DNA of 64,000 bases from Erwinia mallotivora (GTDB taxonomy: Bacteria; Pseudomonadota; Gammaproteobacteria; Enterobacterales; Enterobacteriaceae): positions 59,220-123,219 of the forward strand of contig NZ_JFHN01000050.1 of NCBI RefSeq assembly GCF_000590885.1, read 5' to 3'. Numbering within the stretch: position 1 is the stretch's first letter; every line of letters starts with the position of its first letter. Shown piece by piece: positions 1-8,992 of the stretch. Under the pieces are notes generated by a model. The model was not told where the DNA came from, ran no database searches, and was given only the letters and a program-made list of their open reading frames with translations. The translations under genes were made by a program, and so were the position numbers.

Positions 1-39
1 GTGTAACTTATTACCCAGTATATGGCCATTCTTTTCCCC

Positions 40-71
40 AAAAAGTCAGTGTAGTAAGGTTAAACACTGAC
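40..71 (-). terminator. Hairpin with T-tract after amsB
   Basis: Seen: arms at 45-52 and 64-71 (GTCAGTGT / ACACTGAC, 8 bp, 11-nt loop). On the minus strand they are followed at once by five T. It starts 2 bp after the amsB stop. This is the form of an intrinsic terminator, but more EPS genes normally follow amsB, so it would act inside the operon as an attenuator that RfaH could override. That role is inferred. Confidence 0.55.
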
Positions 72-72
72 A

Positions 73-978
73 CTATTTTCCGCCCAGACGCGCTCTGATT
101 TTATCCTTCAGACGATTGATAAAGTAGGTGCGGTTATCTTTATTAGTTAAGAAGAAATAGCGGACGAAACTGAGAGTGGCCTGAAAAGATTTGCCATCCA
201 TTTTGTATCGCAGAGGCAACTTATAGGCTTTATAGGTGTTAATATCACGCTGGGTAAGCCAGGGCTTCATGTTATCCAGCCAGAAAAAGGAATATTTAAC
301 CGACTCCCCTTTCTGCTTTGATCCAAATTTACTGACTAAATGATAGTTTGCCAGCGGCGTGGCAATCATTACAAATTTATAGCCTTTTTTATCAGCACGA
401 ATACAGAAGTCGTAATCCTGGTGACGGATGTATTTGGGATCAAACTGGATGTCCAGGGCATATTCCCGCTTCAGAACAATGGTGCTGGTCTGAATAAAAC
501 CATAACAACCAAACAGGTATTCCGCCACGGTCTCATTTTCAGAAACCGGCTGCATCGGCATCACCTTCAGAAACTCACCGTCCTGAATGATATTTACCTG
601 ACTGTAAATAATCGTTTTCTCTCTGCCCTGCGCGTCAAGTTCGGCAATGGTATGCAACGACTGTTGTAATTTTTCCGGATGCCATTCATCATCCGCATCC
701 AGAAAACAGATGTAGTCGCCTGTCGCCAGCTCAACACCCTTATTACGGGCAGCGGAACCAAACAGTTTTTCCTGAGAAAGCACCAGCTGAATTTTAAGCT
801 GACTGTATTTCTCTGCCCTGACTACCTCGGCGAGCTTTTCTGCATCGGCGGATTTATCGTCAATGATGATGACTTCGAAATTTTGATAAGTCTGCGCGGC
901 CACACAATCCAGGGTGGTCACGATCGATTCAGCAGCATTGTAGGCCGGAATAACAATCGAGAAGAAAATATCCTTCAT
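73..978 (-). CDS. amsB: EPS family 2 glycosyltransferase (AmsB-like)
   Basis: Predicted cytoplasmic glycosyltransferase that adds a sugar to the lipid-linked exopolysaccharide repeat unit. The N-terminus has the GT-A family 2 signature (FSIVIPAYNAAESIVTTLDC). A DDKSAD motif follows, then CFLDADDEW, which carries the metal-binding Asp residues. I start at the ATG at 978, which gives 301 residues. It has an AGG about 9 bp upstream and begins directly at the GT2 fold; a longer frame to 1035 would need a TTG start. The gene is the first after the Wzc homologue, which is the place of amsB in the amylovoran cluster. The symbol rests on position and fold; the sugar specificity is not visible. A 14-bp hairpin precedes it and a terminator-like hairpin follows it. 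Confidence 0.8.
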   Translation of the reverse strand: MKDIFFSIVIPAYNAAESIVTTLDCVAAQTYQNFEVIIIDDKSADAEKLAEVVRAEKYSQLKIQLVLSQEKLFGSAARNKGVELATGDYICFLDADDEWHPEKLQQSLHTIAELDAQGREKTIIYSQVNIIQDGEFLKVMPMQPVSENETVAEYLFGCYGFIQTSTIVLKREYALDIQFDPKYIRHQDYDFCIRADKKGYKFVMIATPLANYHLVSKFGSKQKGESVKYSFFWLDNMKPWLTQRDINTYKAYKLPLRYKMDGKSFQATLSFVRYFFLTNKDNRTYFINRLKDKIRARLGGK

Positions 979-1040
979 TCTCAGGTACCTTTTTTTTCGT
1001 CCAGACAAAGCGGCCCGGAAAACACACGAATTCAAAATGA

Positions 1041-1079
1041 ATAAGGAACCTTTTGTCAGCAGATAAAAAGGTTCCTTAT
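1041..1079 (-). terminator. Intercistronic hairpin between amsA and amsB
   Basis: Perfect 14-bp inverted repeat, arms 1041-1054 and 1066-1079 (ATAAGGAACCTTTT and its complement) with an 11-nt loop. It lies between the amsA stop and the amsB start and has no clear T-tract beyond it. In E. coli K30 group 1 capsule operons a stem-loop just after wzc limits expression of downstream genes and RfaH relieves it. The position here is equivalent, so an attenuator or mRNA-processing role is likely but inferred. Confidence 0.6.
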
Positions 1080-1085
1080 GATTAC

Positions 1086-3269
1086 TTAGCTTTTTGCATC
1101 CTGTTTATAGCTGTAGTCGTAATAATCGTAGCCATAACCAAACGCATTCGACGCTTTGCGAACCACGGCATTCAGAATGACACCTTTAATGTCGATACCA
1201 TTCTGCATAAACCGGCGGTAGCTGAATTCCACTTCCTTCAGCGTGTTAGTCTCGAAGCGAACCACCATCAGTGACGTTCCGGCCAGCTTACCAATGATCG
1301 AGGCATCGGTAACGGCAAGAATTGGCGGTGTATCAATCAGTACCAGGTCGTAATTCATGCTCGCCCAGTGCAGCAGTTCGTTCATGCGGTTGTGCATTAA
1401 CAGTTCAGAGGGGTTCGGCGGCACCTGACCACGGGGAAGGAAATCAAATCCCCAGGCACCCTTCTGGACCAGCTCGCTGCTGAACTCCGTTTTGCCTGAC
1501 AGCACGTCAGACAGGCCTGTTTTATTGTTTGCACCCAGCAGTTGATGGGTGTAACCCCGACGCATATCACCATCAATCAGCAACACTTTCTGATCGGCTT
1601 TTGCCACCAGCGTCGCAAGGTTCGAACAGATAAACGTTTTCCCGATGCCCGGACTGGCCCCGGTGATCATCAGAATGTTGTTTTTAGCTTCCATCATGGC
1701 GAAATGCAGGCTGGTACGCAGGCTGCGAATTGCTTCGATAGAAAGATCGGTTGGATTGCCGAGTGCCAGCAGTGAGTTAGTTGCGTCAACCTTGCCATGC
1801 CCCGTACGACGCGCCAACATATCGCCATCGCGTTTGCTCTGCCACTCAGAAAGAGGAACGCTGGCATACACATTGATCCCGCGCTCTTCCAGCTCATCAG
1901 GACGCTCAATACCATGATGAAACAGGGCTTTCAGCAGAATGACACCCACGGAGACCATCATGCCCAGGATCATACTGGCCAGCACCACGAGGAGTTTCTT
2001 CGGTGCAACGGGCGCTGCGGCCGTTTCTGCCGGGTCTACGATGCGCACATCACCAACCGTGCTGGCTTTGCTGATATTCAGTTCCTGCTGACGATTCAGC
2101 AATTGCATGTAGATTTCCTGACCGGACTGAACATCACGTGTCAGGCGCACAATTTCCTGCTGGGTCTGAGGCATCTGACCAATTTTCTGGTTAACACGCT
2201 TCTGCTCATCAACCAGCGTCTGACGTTTCTCCAACAGCGCACGATAGGTTGGGTGATCTTTGGTAAATAACTGGGAAACTTCAGCTTCACGGAAGGTCAG
2301 CTCATTCAGCTGACTCTGGATACTGACAGAGGAGTCCAGCGCCGATTTCGCTTCCATAGACATATCTACAGAGTCATTCTGGCGGCGGAAGGTGTTGAGC
2401 TTATCTTCTGCCTCATCCAGTTTGGCACGTACGTCCGGCAGCTGAATCTTCAAAAACTCCAGACTTTTCTGCGCTTCAGCCGATTTGCGATCGATATTCT
2501 GATCAACATAATTGGTGACGATCTGGTTCAGTACCCGGCTAATCTGCACCGGATCTTCACCCAAATACTCCAGCCCCAGAACGCCGGTATCTTTGCCTTT
2601 ATCGGCAACGGTGAGATTGTTAGTCACCAGGCTGATAGCCTGTAAATCGGTCAGTTTGGTCACGGTGAAACTGGTATCAGGCTTAACCCCAACAATGCTT
2701 TTCACCATCATGGTAACGCCGCCATGGTTCTCCAGTTGCCCAACTTTACCTTTAAACAGTTCGTCGCCATCTTTACTGACGGTGTAACTGTCAGCACCCG
2801 TGACCTCAAGGGAAAGCTGCGGTTTTTCCCAGCTTAATGGGACGGAGAGTTGGGTTACGTCCACTTCGCCAGGTTTATTACCCAGTAAGCGGGATAAGCC
2901 CTTGCCAATAACCGGCAGGTAATTCTGTTGTACCAGTGCATCCAGCCCTAAATCTTTTACCGTCTTGCCAATCACCATACGTGAGGTAACAATTTCAACC
3001 TCGGTGGCTGACATCGGCTGCGCATTTGGCATCATCGACTGAAGATCATTCAGCACCGTATTTACATTTTTGTTTTCCACCTGCACCATCGCATCGGCGC
3101 TGTAAATAGGGGTGGCAAACAGGCTGTACAATGTGCCGAGCAGCATAAATAAAGCCGTAACAGCAACAATAATCCAACGGTGATCAACAAGTTGTCCCAC
3201 AATGTGCGCCAGGTCCCACCCGGTGGACTCCTCATGCGACGCTGACGATGCCTTACTCTTTATATTCAT
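1086..3269 (-). CDS. amsA: Tyrosine autokinase / chain-length regulator AmsA (Wzc family)
   Basis: Inner-membrane BY-kinase that controls polymerisation and export of the EPS with the Wza-type channel and the Wzb-type phosphatase. Seen in 727 residues: a Wzz domain with a first membrane segment near residues 30-50, a long periplasmic coiled region, a second membrane segment near 425-445, and a cytoplasmic kinase with Walker A GASPGIGKT (about 540), VLLIDGDMR (about 565) and a C-terminal tyrosine cluster YGYDYYDYSYK. The frame opens 4 codons earlier with TTG right after the amsI stop; I chose the ATG at 3269, which has a GGGA about 7 bp upstream. The three genes amsH-amsI-amsA are nearly contiguous, as in wza-wzb-wzc. 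Confidence 0.95.
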   Translation of the reverse strand: MNIKSKASSASHEESTGWDLAHIVGQLVDHRWIIVAVTALFMLLGTLYSLFATPIYSADAMVQVENKNVNTVLNDLQSMMPNAQPMSATEVEIVTSRMVIGKTVKDLGLDALVQQNYLPVIGKGLSRLLGNKPGEVDVTQLSVPLSWEKPQLSLEVTGADSYTVSKDGDELFKGKVGQLENHGGVTMMVKSIVGVKPDTSFTVTKLTDLQAISLVTNNLTVADKGKDTGVLGLEYLGEDPVQISRVLNQIVTNYVDQNIDRKSAEAQKSLEFLKIQLPDVRAKLDEAEDKLNTFRRQNDSVDMSMEAKSALDSSVSIQSQLNELTFREAEVSQLFTKDHPTYRALLEKRQTLVDEQKRVNQKIGQMPQTQQEIVRLTRDVQSGQEIYMQLLNRQQELNISKASTVGDVRIVDPAETAAAPVAPKKLLVVLASMILGMMVSVGVILLKALFHHGIERPDELEERGINVYASVPLSEWQSKRDGDMLARRTGHGKVDATNSLLALGNPTDLSIEAIRSLRTSLHFAMMEAKNNILMITGASPGIGKTFICSNLATLVAKADQKVLLIDGDMRRGYTHQLLGANNKTGLSDVLSGKTEFSSELVQKGAWGFDFLPRGQVPPNPSELLMHNRMNELLHWASMNYDLVLIDTPPILAVTDASIIGKLAGTSLMVVRFETNTLKEVEFSYRRFMQNGIDIKGVILNAVVRKASNAFGYGYDYYDYSYKQDAKS

Positions 3270-3281
3270 GGATAATCCCAA

Positions 3282-3716
3282 TTATCGGCTTAATGCGTTG
3301 ACCCATTTCTGGGCAGCGTTTTCAAGTAATACGTACACGGCTTCATAGGCATCGCGGCTTTTTTTATAGGGATCCGCTATTTCCTGTTGATTAAGCCAGT
3401 GGCCAAATAACATGGTCTTGCCACGTACGGAGGGATTAATACGATTGATCTGATCGATATGTCCCTTTTCCATCACCAGCAACAAATCGTAATCCCGACA
3501 CATAGCCGAAGTAAGTTGGCGAGCAACATGCCCCTCCAGTGAAAGGTCATGTTCACTGGCAACACTGCTGGCAGTGTCATCAGCCGGGTGGTCCACCACG
3601 GCATGCAACCCGGCTGACGCAACCTTTTTATTCGGTAACGCCGCTTTGAGCATTCGTTCCCCCGTGGGGGAACGACAGATATTGCCGACGCAGACTACCA
3701 GGATTGAGTTAATCAT
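3282..3716 (-). CDS. amsI: Low-molecular-weight protein tyrosine phosphatase AmsI (Wzb family)
   Basis: Cytoplasmic phosphatase that dephosphorylates the tyrosine cluster of the partner kinase AmsA and so allows its phosphorylation cycle. The CX5R catalytic loop is at residues 9-15 (CVGNICR followed by SP), and the general-acid Asp lies in the C-terminal IADPYKK motif. The 144-residue length is typical for Wzb/Etp proteins. It lies 15 bp after amsH and only 12 bp before the amsA ATG, consistent with cotranscription. Confidence 0.95.
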   Translation of the reverse strand: MINSILVVCVGNICRSPTGERMLKAALPNKKVASAGLHAVVDHPADDTASSVASEHDLSLEGHVARQLTSAMCRDYDLLLVMEKGHIDQINRINPSVRGKTMLFGHWLNQQEIADPYKKSRDAYEAVYVLLENAAQKWVNALSR

Positions 3717-3731
3717 GGGCTTCTCCGCTGA

Positions 3732-4865
3732 TTACCAGTTATGAATAATTTGCGCATTTTCACTGGCGTTATAGATGCCGGTAATGGTCGGTACCAGCTG
3801 AGAAACCACACGGTTCCAACGCGCCAGTGGCGTCGCGGTGACATAGACGATGTCATAAGGTTGCAGCTGGAACTCTGATCCCATAACCATGGCGGAAGCA
3901 TCTTTAACGTTCAGCTGATAAATATTGGCAATACGGGTGCGGTTTGCGCCTTTAATCGGACGAATAACAAAGACACCGGTTGCATCTGCTGCACCCTGAT
4001 CCATCCCCTGTGCACTGCCCAGCGCTTCTGCCAGTGTCATACCGCTGCGGTCCATCTTCAGCGTGGCCGGCTGTTTCACTTCACCCATCACAAAGACTTT
4101 CAGATCGTCGTTGCGCGGAACATAAAGGATGTCGCCAGGATAAAGCAGATGATTTTGCGACAGGTCACCATTTTGCATCAGTGCCTGAAGAGAGATCGGC
4201 ATTTCACGGCCATTGTGCGTAAGTACCACATTGCGCCAGTCTGCATTCTGCGTCAGGCCACCGGCTGCGTTGACCGCATCAAGGATAGTCAGAGGAACGT
4301 TGGTGATTGGCTGTTGGCCTGAGGTGGTCACTTCACCCGTCACGTAGGCTTTTTGCGATTTGAAAGAGGCAACGCTGACGTCAACCTGTGGGCTTTCAAT
4401 ATACTGTGCAAGACGTGAAGCGATTTCGCTGCGGATTTCCTGTACGGTCCGCCCTGCCACTTTGACTCGTCCAATGTAGGGATAGAAAATAGTGCCATCA
4501 GAGTGCACCCAGTTGCCGGTGTCACTGGCGCTACGATACTGCCCCGCCGGGGTGGTTAATTCAGGGTGATCCCAGACGGTGACCGTCAGAACATCGCCAA
4601 TGCCAATGCGATATTCATAGCGCTGCAACTCATTCTGCAATTCCGGATTAGGTCTGGCGACCGTCGGTTTTACACGCAGCTGCTCTACCAGGCCGGGCGT
4701 TAAGGGAAAAACGTTGACGTATTTATCGATATCAAAGTCGCTATCCTGCTGTTTGATAACATCTTTTCCGCTGGTGGAAAGCGTCGAACCGGGCACAATT
4801 GTACATCCGGAAAGAAGGGTAGCCGTAATCAACAAGGGTAACACTTTCGTTTTGATTGTAATCAT
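3732..4865 (-). CDS. amsH: Outer-membrane polysaccharide export lipoprotein AmsH (Wza family)
   Basis: Forms the octameric outer-membrane channel through which the EPS leaves the cell. Seen: a lipoprotein signal with lipobox LLSGC (lipidated Cys at residue 21), a PES domain around residues 85-175 ([19 protein letters not shown]), SLBB-type repeats after it, and a C-terminal segment with Trp-rich ends like the Wza alpha-helical barrel. Its 377 residues match Wza (about 379). The ribosome binding site is weak. A 274-bp gap separates it from amsG upstream. Confidence 0.93.
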   Translation of the reverse strand: MITIKTKVLPLLITATLLSGCTIVPGSTLSTSGKDVIKQQDSDFDIDKYVNVFPLTPGLVEQLRVKPTVARPNPELQNELQRYEYRIGIGDVLTVTVWDHPELTTPAGQYRSASDTGNWVHSDGTIFYPYIGRVKVAGRTVQEIRSEIASRLAQYIESPQVDVSVASFKSQKAYVTGEVTTSGQQPITNVPLTILDAVNAAGGLTQNADWRNVVLTHNGREMPISLQALMQNGDLSQNHLLYPGDILYVPRNDDLKVFVMGEVKQPATLKMDRSGMTLAEALGSAQGMDQGAADATGVFVIRPIKGANRTRIANIYQLNVKDASAMVMGSEFQLQPYDIVYVTATPLARWNRVVSQLVPTITGIYNASENAQIIHNW

Positions 4866-5139
4866 CTATCTCATCGCTATCAGTAATTTGAATGATAGTG
4901 GCGCATCCGCCGCAGTGTAGCGTCATGCAAAAGTATTAAGGTGAATCACCCGATCAAGCCCTGAAACTGTTGGTCATTATCATATATTCCCTCTTACTTT
5001 CTTATGCCTTGCCGGTTCGATTATAGCCGACGCCCAACATTCGCCATAAAAGATGTCCATCATGCAACACGTTGACAGGTAACTGGAAATGATACTTCAG
5101 CGGCGGCCCTCCATCGACCTTGTGGACAGACCACCCGTA
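4866..5139. other. 274-bp gap between amsG and amsH
   Basis: No convincing gene, strong hairpin or consensus promoter was seen here. The gap is unusually long inside an operon whose other genes are 12-16 bp apart or separated by hairpins. It may hold a leader or an internal promoter, but nothing in the sequence shows this. Confidence 0.5.
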
Positions 5140-6573
5140 TCAATACGCACCGTCTCGCTTGAGAACAACGCCAACTGTTTTGAACAAAATGGCGATATCA
5201 TTCCACAGCGACCAGTTTTTAACGTACCAGGAGTCGAAGTAGACACGGGTTTCATAATCCACGTCATTACGGCCACTGACCTGCCACAGTCCGGTCATCC
5301 CTGGTTTCGCCATATAGTAATAATCCACATCCCCCGCGTAGCGCTCCAGCTCATCTTCGATAACCGGCCGGGGACCGACCAGACTCATCTCACCGCGGAT
5401 CACGTTCCACAGCTGAGGTAATTCATCGAGACTGGTTTTGCGAATAAAATGTCCGACACGGGTGATACGCGGATCGTTCTTCAGTTTGAAGTCTTTGTCC
5501 CATTCTGCACGGGCAACAGGGTCATTGCGCAGAACTTCTTCCAACACCTCTTTTGAATTCACCACCATCGAACGGAACTTCAGACATTTGAATTTACGTC
5601 CGTTCAGACCGACACGCTCATGTCCATAAATCGGGCTACCGCCATCCCGTGAAACCAGGAAGATCAGTACCGCCAGGGCGGGCATCAGCGCGAGCATAAT
5701 GGCCATCGCACCGACGATATCAAATGCCCTTTTAACAAAGCGCGATGTGCGTTTTGCCAGATTATTGCTGACCCGCAGAATCATTACCTCATGGCTGAAA
5801 ATGTAAGCCATATCCGTGCCATACAGTGGAACGCCGCGCAAAGAAGGTATCACGGAAACCGAGCGGCAGTTATGTTTTGCCAGATTTTTTAACCAGAGAT
5901 CGCGATACTGGCTCTGCTCAAACTCCACTGCCACGATAAACTGTGTATCGCTGTCAACCCTCTGCCACAACTCTTCCTCGGTGCGGATAACCGGCGTGGA
6001 GAAGAGTTCAAGCGCAGGCGTTGAGCCATCAACGTCAAAGAACGCCACCACTTCAAAGCCCATCATTTCTTCGCTTTGCAGTGCCATCCAGGCTTCTTCG
6101 GCATTTTTACCACTGCCGATAATAATCGACTGGCGTTTCCACAGGTTGTAGTGATTGAGAAGACGTTTCACCACCGAGCGTCCTGCCGGGATAAATACCA
6201 GGGCCAGAATCCAGGTGAGTATCCAGGTCCAGCGAGAAAGCTGCCACTGAGAGAGCGCAGTTATTGAAAGGTCGATAACAGAAAAAATCAGGACGCTTCT
6301 GAATATCTCTTTCAGTTCGAACCAGAAAGGTTTGCGATAGGTATAATGGCGCAGTCGAACCCAGAACCATCCAATACAAATCAGAGAAAGAATAATATGA
6401 GTAACTATCGTCAGGTGCAGATCCTGTTCAGTGTAATTGCTGAGCAGGTTACCGGGTAGAATGCTCATTAACCAGATAGCAATGAATAATGAAGCATTAA
6501 AGAAAAAGAGGTCAGAGAGTGACAACGACAATCTGATTAATAACCCTTTCGAGGTAAATTTAATATTACTCAT
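5140..6573 (-). CDS. amsG: Undecaprenyl-phosphate galactose phosphotransferase AmsG (WbaP family)
   Basis: Initiates EPS repeat-unit synthesis by transferring a hexose-1-phosphate (galactose in amylovoran) to undecaprenyl phosphate at the inner membrane. Seen in 477 residues: about four N-terminal membrane segments, a soluble central domain, a further hydrophobic segment (KRAFDIVGAMAIMLALMPAL) and a C-terminal catalytic domain with KFRSM, then RKTSLDELPQLWNV and SLVGPRPV, the hallmarks of the bacterial sugar transferase family. First gene of the operon, behind a leader with an ops element and an RcsAB box. Galactose specificity is inferred from the AmsG-like context. Confidence 0.93.
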   Translation of the reverse strand: MSNIKFTSKGLLIRLSLSLSDLFFFNASLFIAIWLMSILPGNLLSNYTEQDLHLTIVTHIILSLICIGWFWVRLRHYTYRKPFWFELKEIFRSVLIFSVIDLSITALSQWQLSRWTWILTWILALVFIPAGRSVVKRLLNHYNLWKRQSIIIGSGKNAEEAWMALQSEEMMGFEVVAFFDVDGSTPALELFSTPVIRTEEELWQRVDSDTQFIVAVEFEQSQYRDLWLKNLAKHNCRSVSVIPSLRGVPLYGTDMAYIFSHEVMILRVSNNLAKRTSRFVKRAFDIVGAMAIMLALMPALAVLIFLVSRDGGSPIYGHERVGLNGRKFKCLKFRSMVVNSKEVLEEVLRNDPVARAEWDKDFKLKNDPRITRVGHFIRKTSLDELPQLWNVIRGEMSLVGPRPVIEDELERYAGDVDYYYMAKPGMTGLWQVSGRNDVDYETRVYFDSWYVKNWSLWNDIAILFKTVGVVLKRDGAY

Positions 6574-6798
6574 AGTTAACTCTTATTTTTTATTCAGAAG
6601 CCGGTGATTTATTATTCCCAACAAACACAAGGAAGTAATTACGCACATTTTCGTTAAGTTTGTTTAAAACAGAAAACATATTCCTGAAGCCTGTGTAAAT
6701 AATGCGTTCGCAGGCAACATGCCGTGAGATTTAACGAAAAAACCGTAACAATGGCGGTGAAAAATCAGGCAGATTGACAATTACCTTTTCTTACTCCC

Positions 6799-6833
6799 CA
6801 CGCTACCGCCCCTGGCTTGTAGCTGCCAGTGCG
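6799..6833 (-). promoter_or_regulatory. JUMPstart with ops element (RfaH recruitment)
   Basis: On the minus strand this reads as a near-consensus JUMPstart: CACTGGCAGCTAC, then AAGCCAGGGGCGGTAGCGTG. The ops core GGCGGTAG is at 6803-6810. It lies 226 bp upstream of amsG in the transcribed leader. ops in nascent transcripts and non-template DNA pauses RNA polymerase and recruits the NusG paralogue RfaH, which then suppresses termination in long polysaccharide operons. Recognition is from sequence; function is by family knowledge. Confidence 0.9.
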
Positions 6834-7117
6834 CTATGTTTGGTGTTTCCCTGTGCCGCACTGCCCGGCTGAAGCCTTTACACTCAATCAACGCTTTCAT
6901 TAATTTTGCCACAAACACAGAGCACAAACTGTCTAAACAACGCACAAGTCATGATGTTAAGTAACACGTTGCTATACTAGTTATTACTGGCCTGTTTACA
7001 AGAGTCACCGCCCTTCCACTCTGCCTTTTAGGATTAAGACTACCTTTGGTTCCAGACTGTAGCAGGCATTCCATCATTACCCCCTTGTCAAAAAATCGGA
7101 ATTATTCGATGTTCGAC

Positions 7118-7131
7118 TAAGATTATTCTTA
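7118..7131 (-). promoter_or_regulatory. RcsAB box upstream of the EPS operon
   Basis: Minus strand reads TAAGAATAATCTTA, a close match to the RcsAB consensus TaAGaatatTCctA and itself nearly palindromic. It lies 545-558 bp upstream of the amsG start codon. That is about the same distance as reported for the Erwinia amylovora ams promoter. It should bind the RcsA-RcsB heterodimer and switch on EPS synthesis under envelope stress or on surfaces. Confidence 0.85.
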
Positions 7132-7301
7132 ATCACTTCTTCCGCTGCCAGACAGTATCACCAGGATTGCTTTGTTGACCTATGCGAATAATCCTGAAAA
7201 CTCTGTGGCGGAATTTTTCAGGATTGATCCGGATAATTTATTTTTAAGACGGCTGACTCCTGACAATAAGACGAAATGGCGTTACATAACGCAGGGAATA
7301 T

Positions 7302-7330
7302 TTGTTAAATAATCTCTGATTAACTATGAT
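7302..7330 (+). promoter_or_regulatory. Sigma-70 promoter of yegH
   Basis: TTGTTA at 7302-7307 and TATGAT at 7325-7330, separated by exactly 17 bp. The predicted start of transcription near 7337 gives a leader of about 30 nt before the yegH ATG. Confidence 0.65.
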
Positions 7331-7366
7331 CACAACACTTTTGTCTCTACTACAGGCGTGAATGCG

Positions 7367-8953
7367 ATGTTTGAATGGATCGCCGATCCGTCAATCTGGG
7401 CCGGACTGGTCACCCTGGTGGTTTTAGAACTGGTACTCGGCATTGATAACCTGGTGTTTATTGCCATTCTGGCAGAGAAACTTCCTGCATCTGAGCGCGA
7501 CCGCGCCCGTATTACCGGATTGCTGCTGGCCCTGGTTATGCGTTTACTGCTGCTGGCCTCCATCTCCTGGCTCTCTTCATTAACCTCCGCACTTTTTTTC
7601 ATCAACGGACACCCCTTCAGCGCCCGCGATCTGATTATGTTGACCGGGGGTATTTTCCTGCTGTTTAAAGCGACCATTGAGCTGAATGAGCGGCTGGAAG
7701 GAAAAGATGAAGACGATAACCCACAAAAGCATGGCGCTAAATTCTGGCCGGTTGTGGTGCAAATCGTGGTCCTGGACGCGGTGTTTTCACTCGACTCGGT
7801 GATCACCGCAGTGGGTATGGTCGATCAGCTGGCGGTAATGATGGCCGCAGTGATTATTGCTATTTTACTGATGCTACTGGCAAGTAAACCCCTTACCCGC
7901 TTCGTTAATGCCCACCCCACTATCGTCATCCTCTGCCTGAGCTTTTTACTGATGATTGGTTTCAGTCTGGTGGCCGACGGTTTTGGTTACACCATTCCGA
8001 AAGGCTACCTGTACGCAGCCATCGGTTTTTCCGTGATCATTGAGGCACTAAATCAGCTGGCCCGCTTTAATCGCCGCCGTTTTCTCTCGGCAAAATTGCC
8101 TTTACGTAAACGCACAGCGGAAGCCGTACTACGTCTGCTGCGCGGCAGGCATGAACAGGCCGAACTTGACAGCGAAACCGCTTATCTGGTGACCGATCAC
8201 CCCGATAACCAGGCCGTGTTCAACGTCCAGGAGCGGATGATGATCGCCCAGGTGCTGGGTATGGGACAGCGCACGGTCAGCAGTATCATGACCTCTCGCC
8301 ATGATACTGAACACATTGATCTGAGTGAGTCGGCGCAAAGTATCATGGCCAGACTGGACAGAAATCAGCATACCCGCCTGGTGATAACGGATAACAGCGA
8401 CGAGCCTCTGGGCGTTGTGCACATTATCGATCTGTTGCATCAGGCTCTGCACAGTCATCAGCTTGATATCCGGACGCTAATACGACAGCCGCTGGTTTTT
8501 CCGGAGCAGCTGACTTTGCTGTCCGCTCTTGAACAGTTTCGCGTTGCACGCACCCATTTTGCCTTTGTGGTCGATGAGTTTGGGTCGGTTGAGGGTGTGG
8601 TGACATTAAGTGACGTAATGGAAACCATCGCCGGAAATCTGCCAAACGAAGGGAATGAGATCGATCCCCGCTACGATATTCAACACAATGCAGATGGCAG
8701 TTGGACAGCAAATGGGCATATGCCGCTGGAGGACCTGGTTGCCCACGTTGCGTTGCCGCTGGATGAAAAACGCGAATATCACACGCTGGCCGGATTACTG
8801 ATGGAACATATGCAGCAGGTGCCGAAAGAAGGTGATGAGATCCATATCAACGGCTTTCTGTTGCGCATCCTCCAGGTTGAAAGCCATCGCGTACAGAAGG
8901 TACAAATCATGCCGGTGGACAGCTCAGAACCGCATCAGGCCGCAGAAAATTAA
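7367..8953 (+). CDS. yegH: TerC-family membrane protein with CBS and CorC domains (YegH)
   Basis: Inner-membrane protein of unknown exact role; TerC relatives are linked to metal export. Seen in 528 residues: an N-terminal TerC domain of about seven membrane segments with the acidic motifs [10 protein letters not shown] and [12 protein letters not shown], a CBS pair around residues 295-420 ([24 protein letters not shown]), and a C-terminal CorC/HlyC transporter-associated domain. The ATG at 7367 aligns with the E. coli YegH start; a GTG at 7358 is possible. It is divergent from the EPS operon, as its relatives are in Erwinia. A hairpin spans the stop codon. Confidence 0.9.
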   Translation: MFEWIADPSIWAGLVTLVVLELVLGIDNLVFIAILAEKLPASERDRARITGLLLALVMRLLLLASISWLSSLTSALFFINGHPFSARDLIMLTGGIFLLFKATIELNERLEGKDEDDNPQKHGAKFWPVVVQIVVLDAVFSLDSVITAVGMVDQLAVMMAAVIIAILLMLLASKPLTRFVNAHPTIVILCLSFLLMIGFSLVADGFGYTIPKGYLYAAIGFSVIIEALNQLARFNRRRFLSAKLPLRKRTAEAVLRLLRGRHEQAELDSETAYLVTDHPDNQAVFNVQERMMIAQVLGMGQRTVSSIMTSRHDTEHIDLSESAQSIMARLDRNQHTRLVITDNSDEPLGVVHIIDLLHQALHSHQLDIRTLIRQPLVFPEQLTLLSALEQFRVARTHFAFVVDEFGSVEGVVTLSDVMETIAGNLPNEGNEIDPRYDIQHNADGSWTANGHMPLEDLVAHVALPLDEKREYHTLAGLLMEHMQQVPKEGDEIHINGFLLRILQVESHRVQKVQIMPVDSSEPHQAAEN

Positions 8954-8970
8954 ATGACCATTTTCTGCGG
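8940..8970. terminator. Hairpin spanning the yegH stop codon
   Basis: Perfect 11-bp inverted repeat, CCGCAGAAAAT at 8940-8950 and its complement at 8960-8970, with a 9-nt loop that begins with the yegH stop codon. There is no T-tract on either side. It lies between convergent yegH and asmA, so it may stop or stabilise either transcript; intrinsic termination is uncertain. Confidence 0.4.
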
Positions 8971-8992
8971 CGGGCTCAGGCTGTCGCCACCA

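Larger units (their letters stand above)
6574..7301. other. Long divergent regulatory region between amsG and yegH
   Basis: About 730 bp without a credible gene, AT-rich next to amsG. It holds the EPS leader with the JUMPstart/ops element (6799-6833) and the RcsAB box (7118-7131), reading toward amsG. A consensus -35 TTGACA on the minus strand lies at 7086-7091, 26 bp downstream of the RcsAB box, but no good -10 sits at standard spacing. That fits an activator-dependent promoter. The yegH promoter follows at 7302. Confidence 0.6.
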
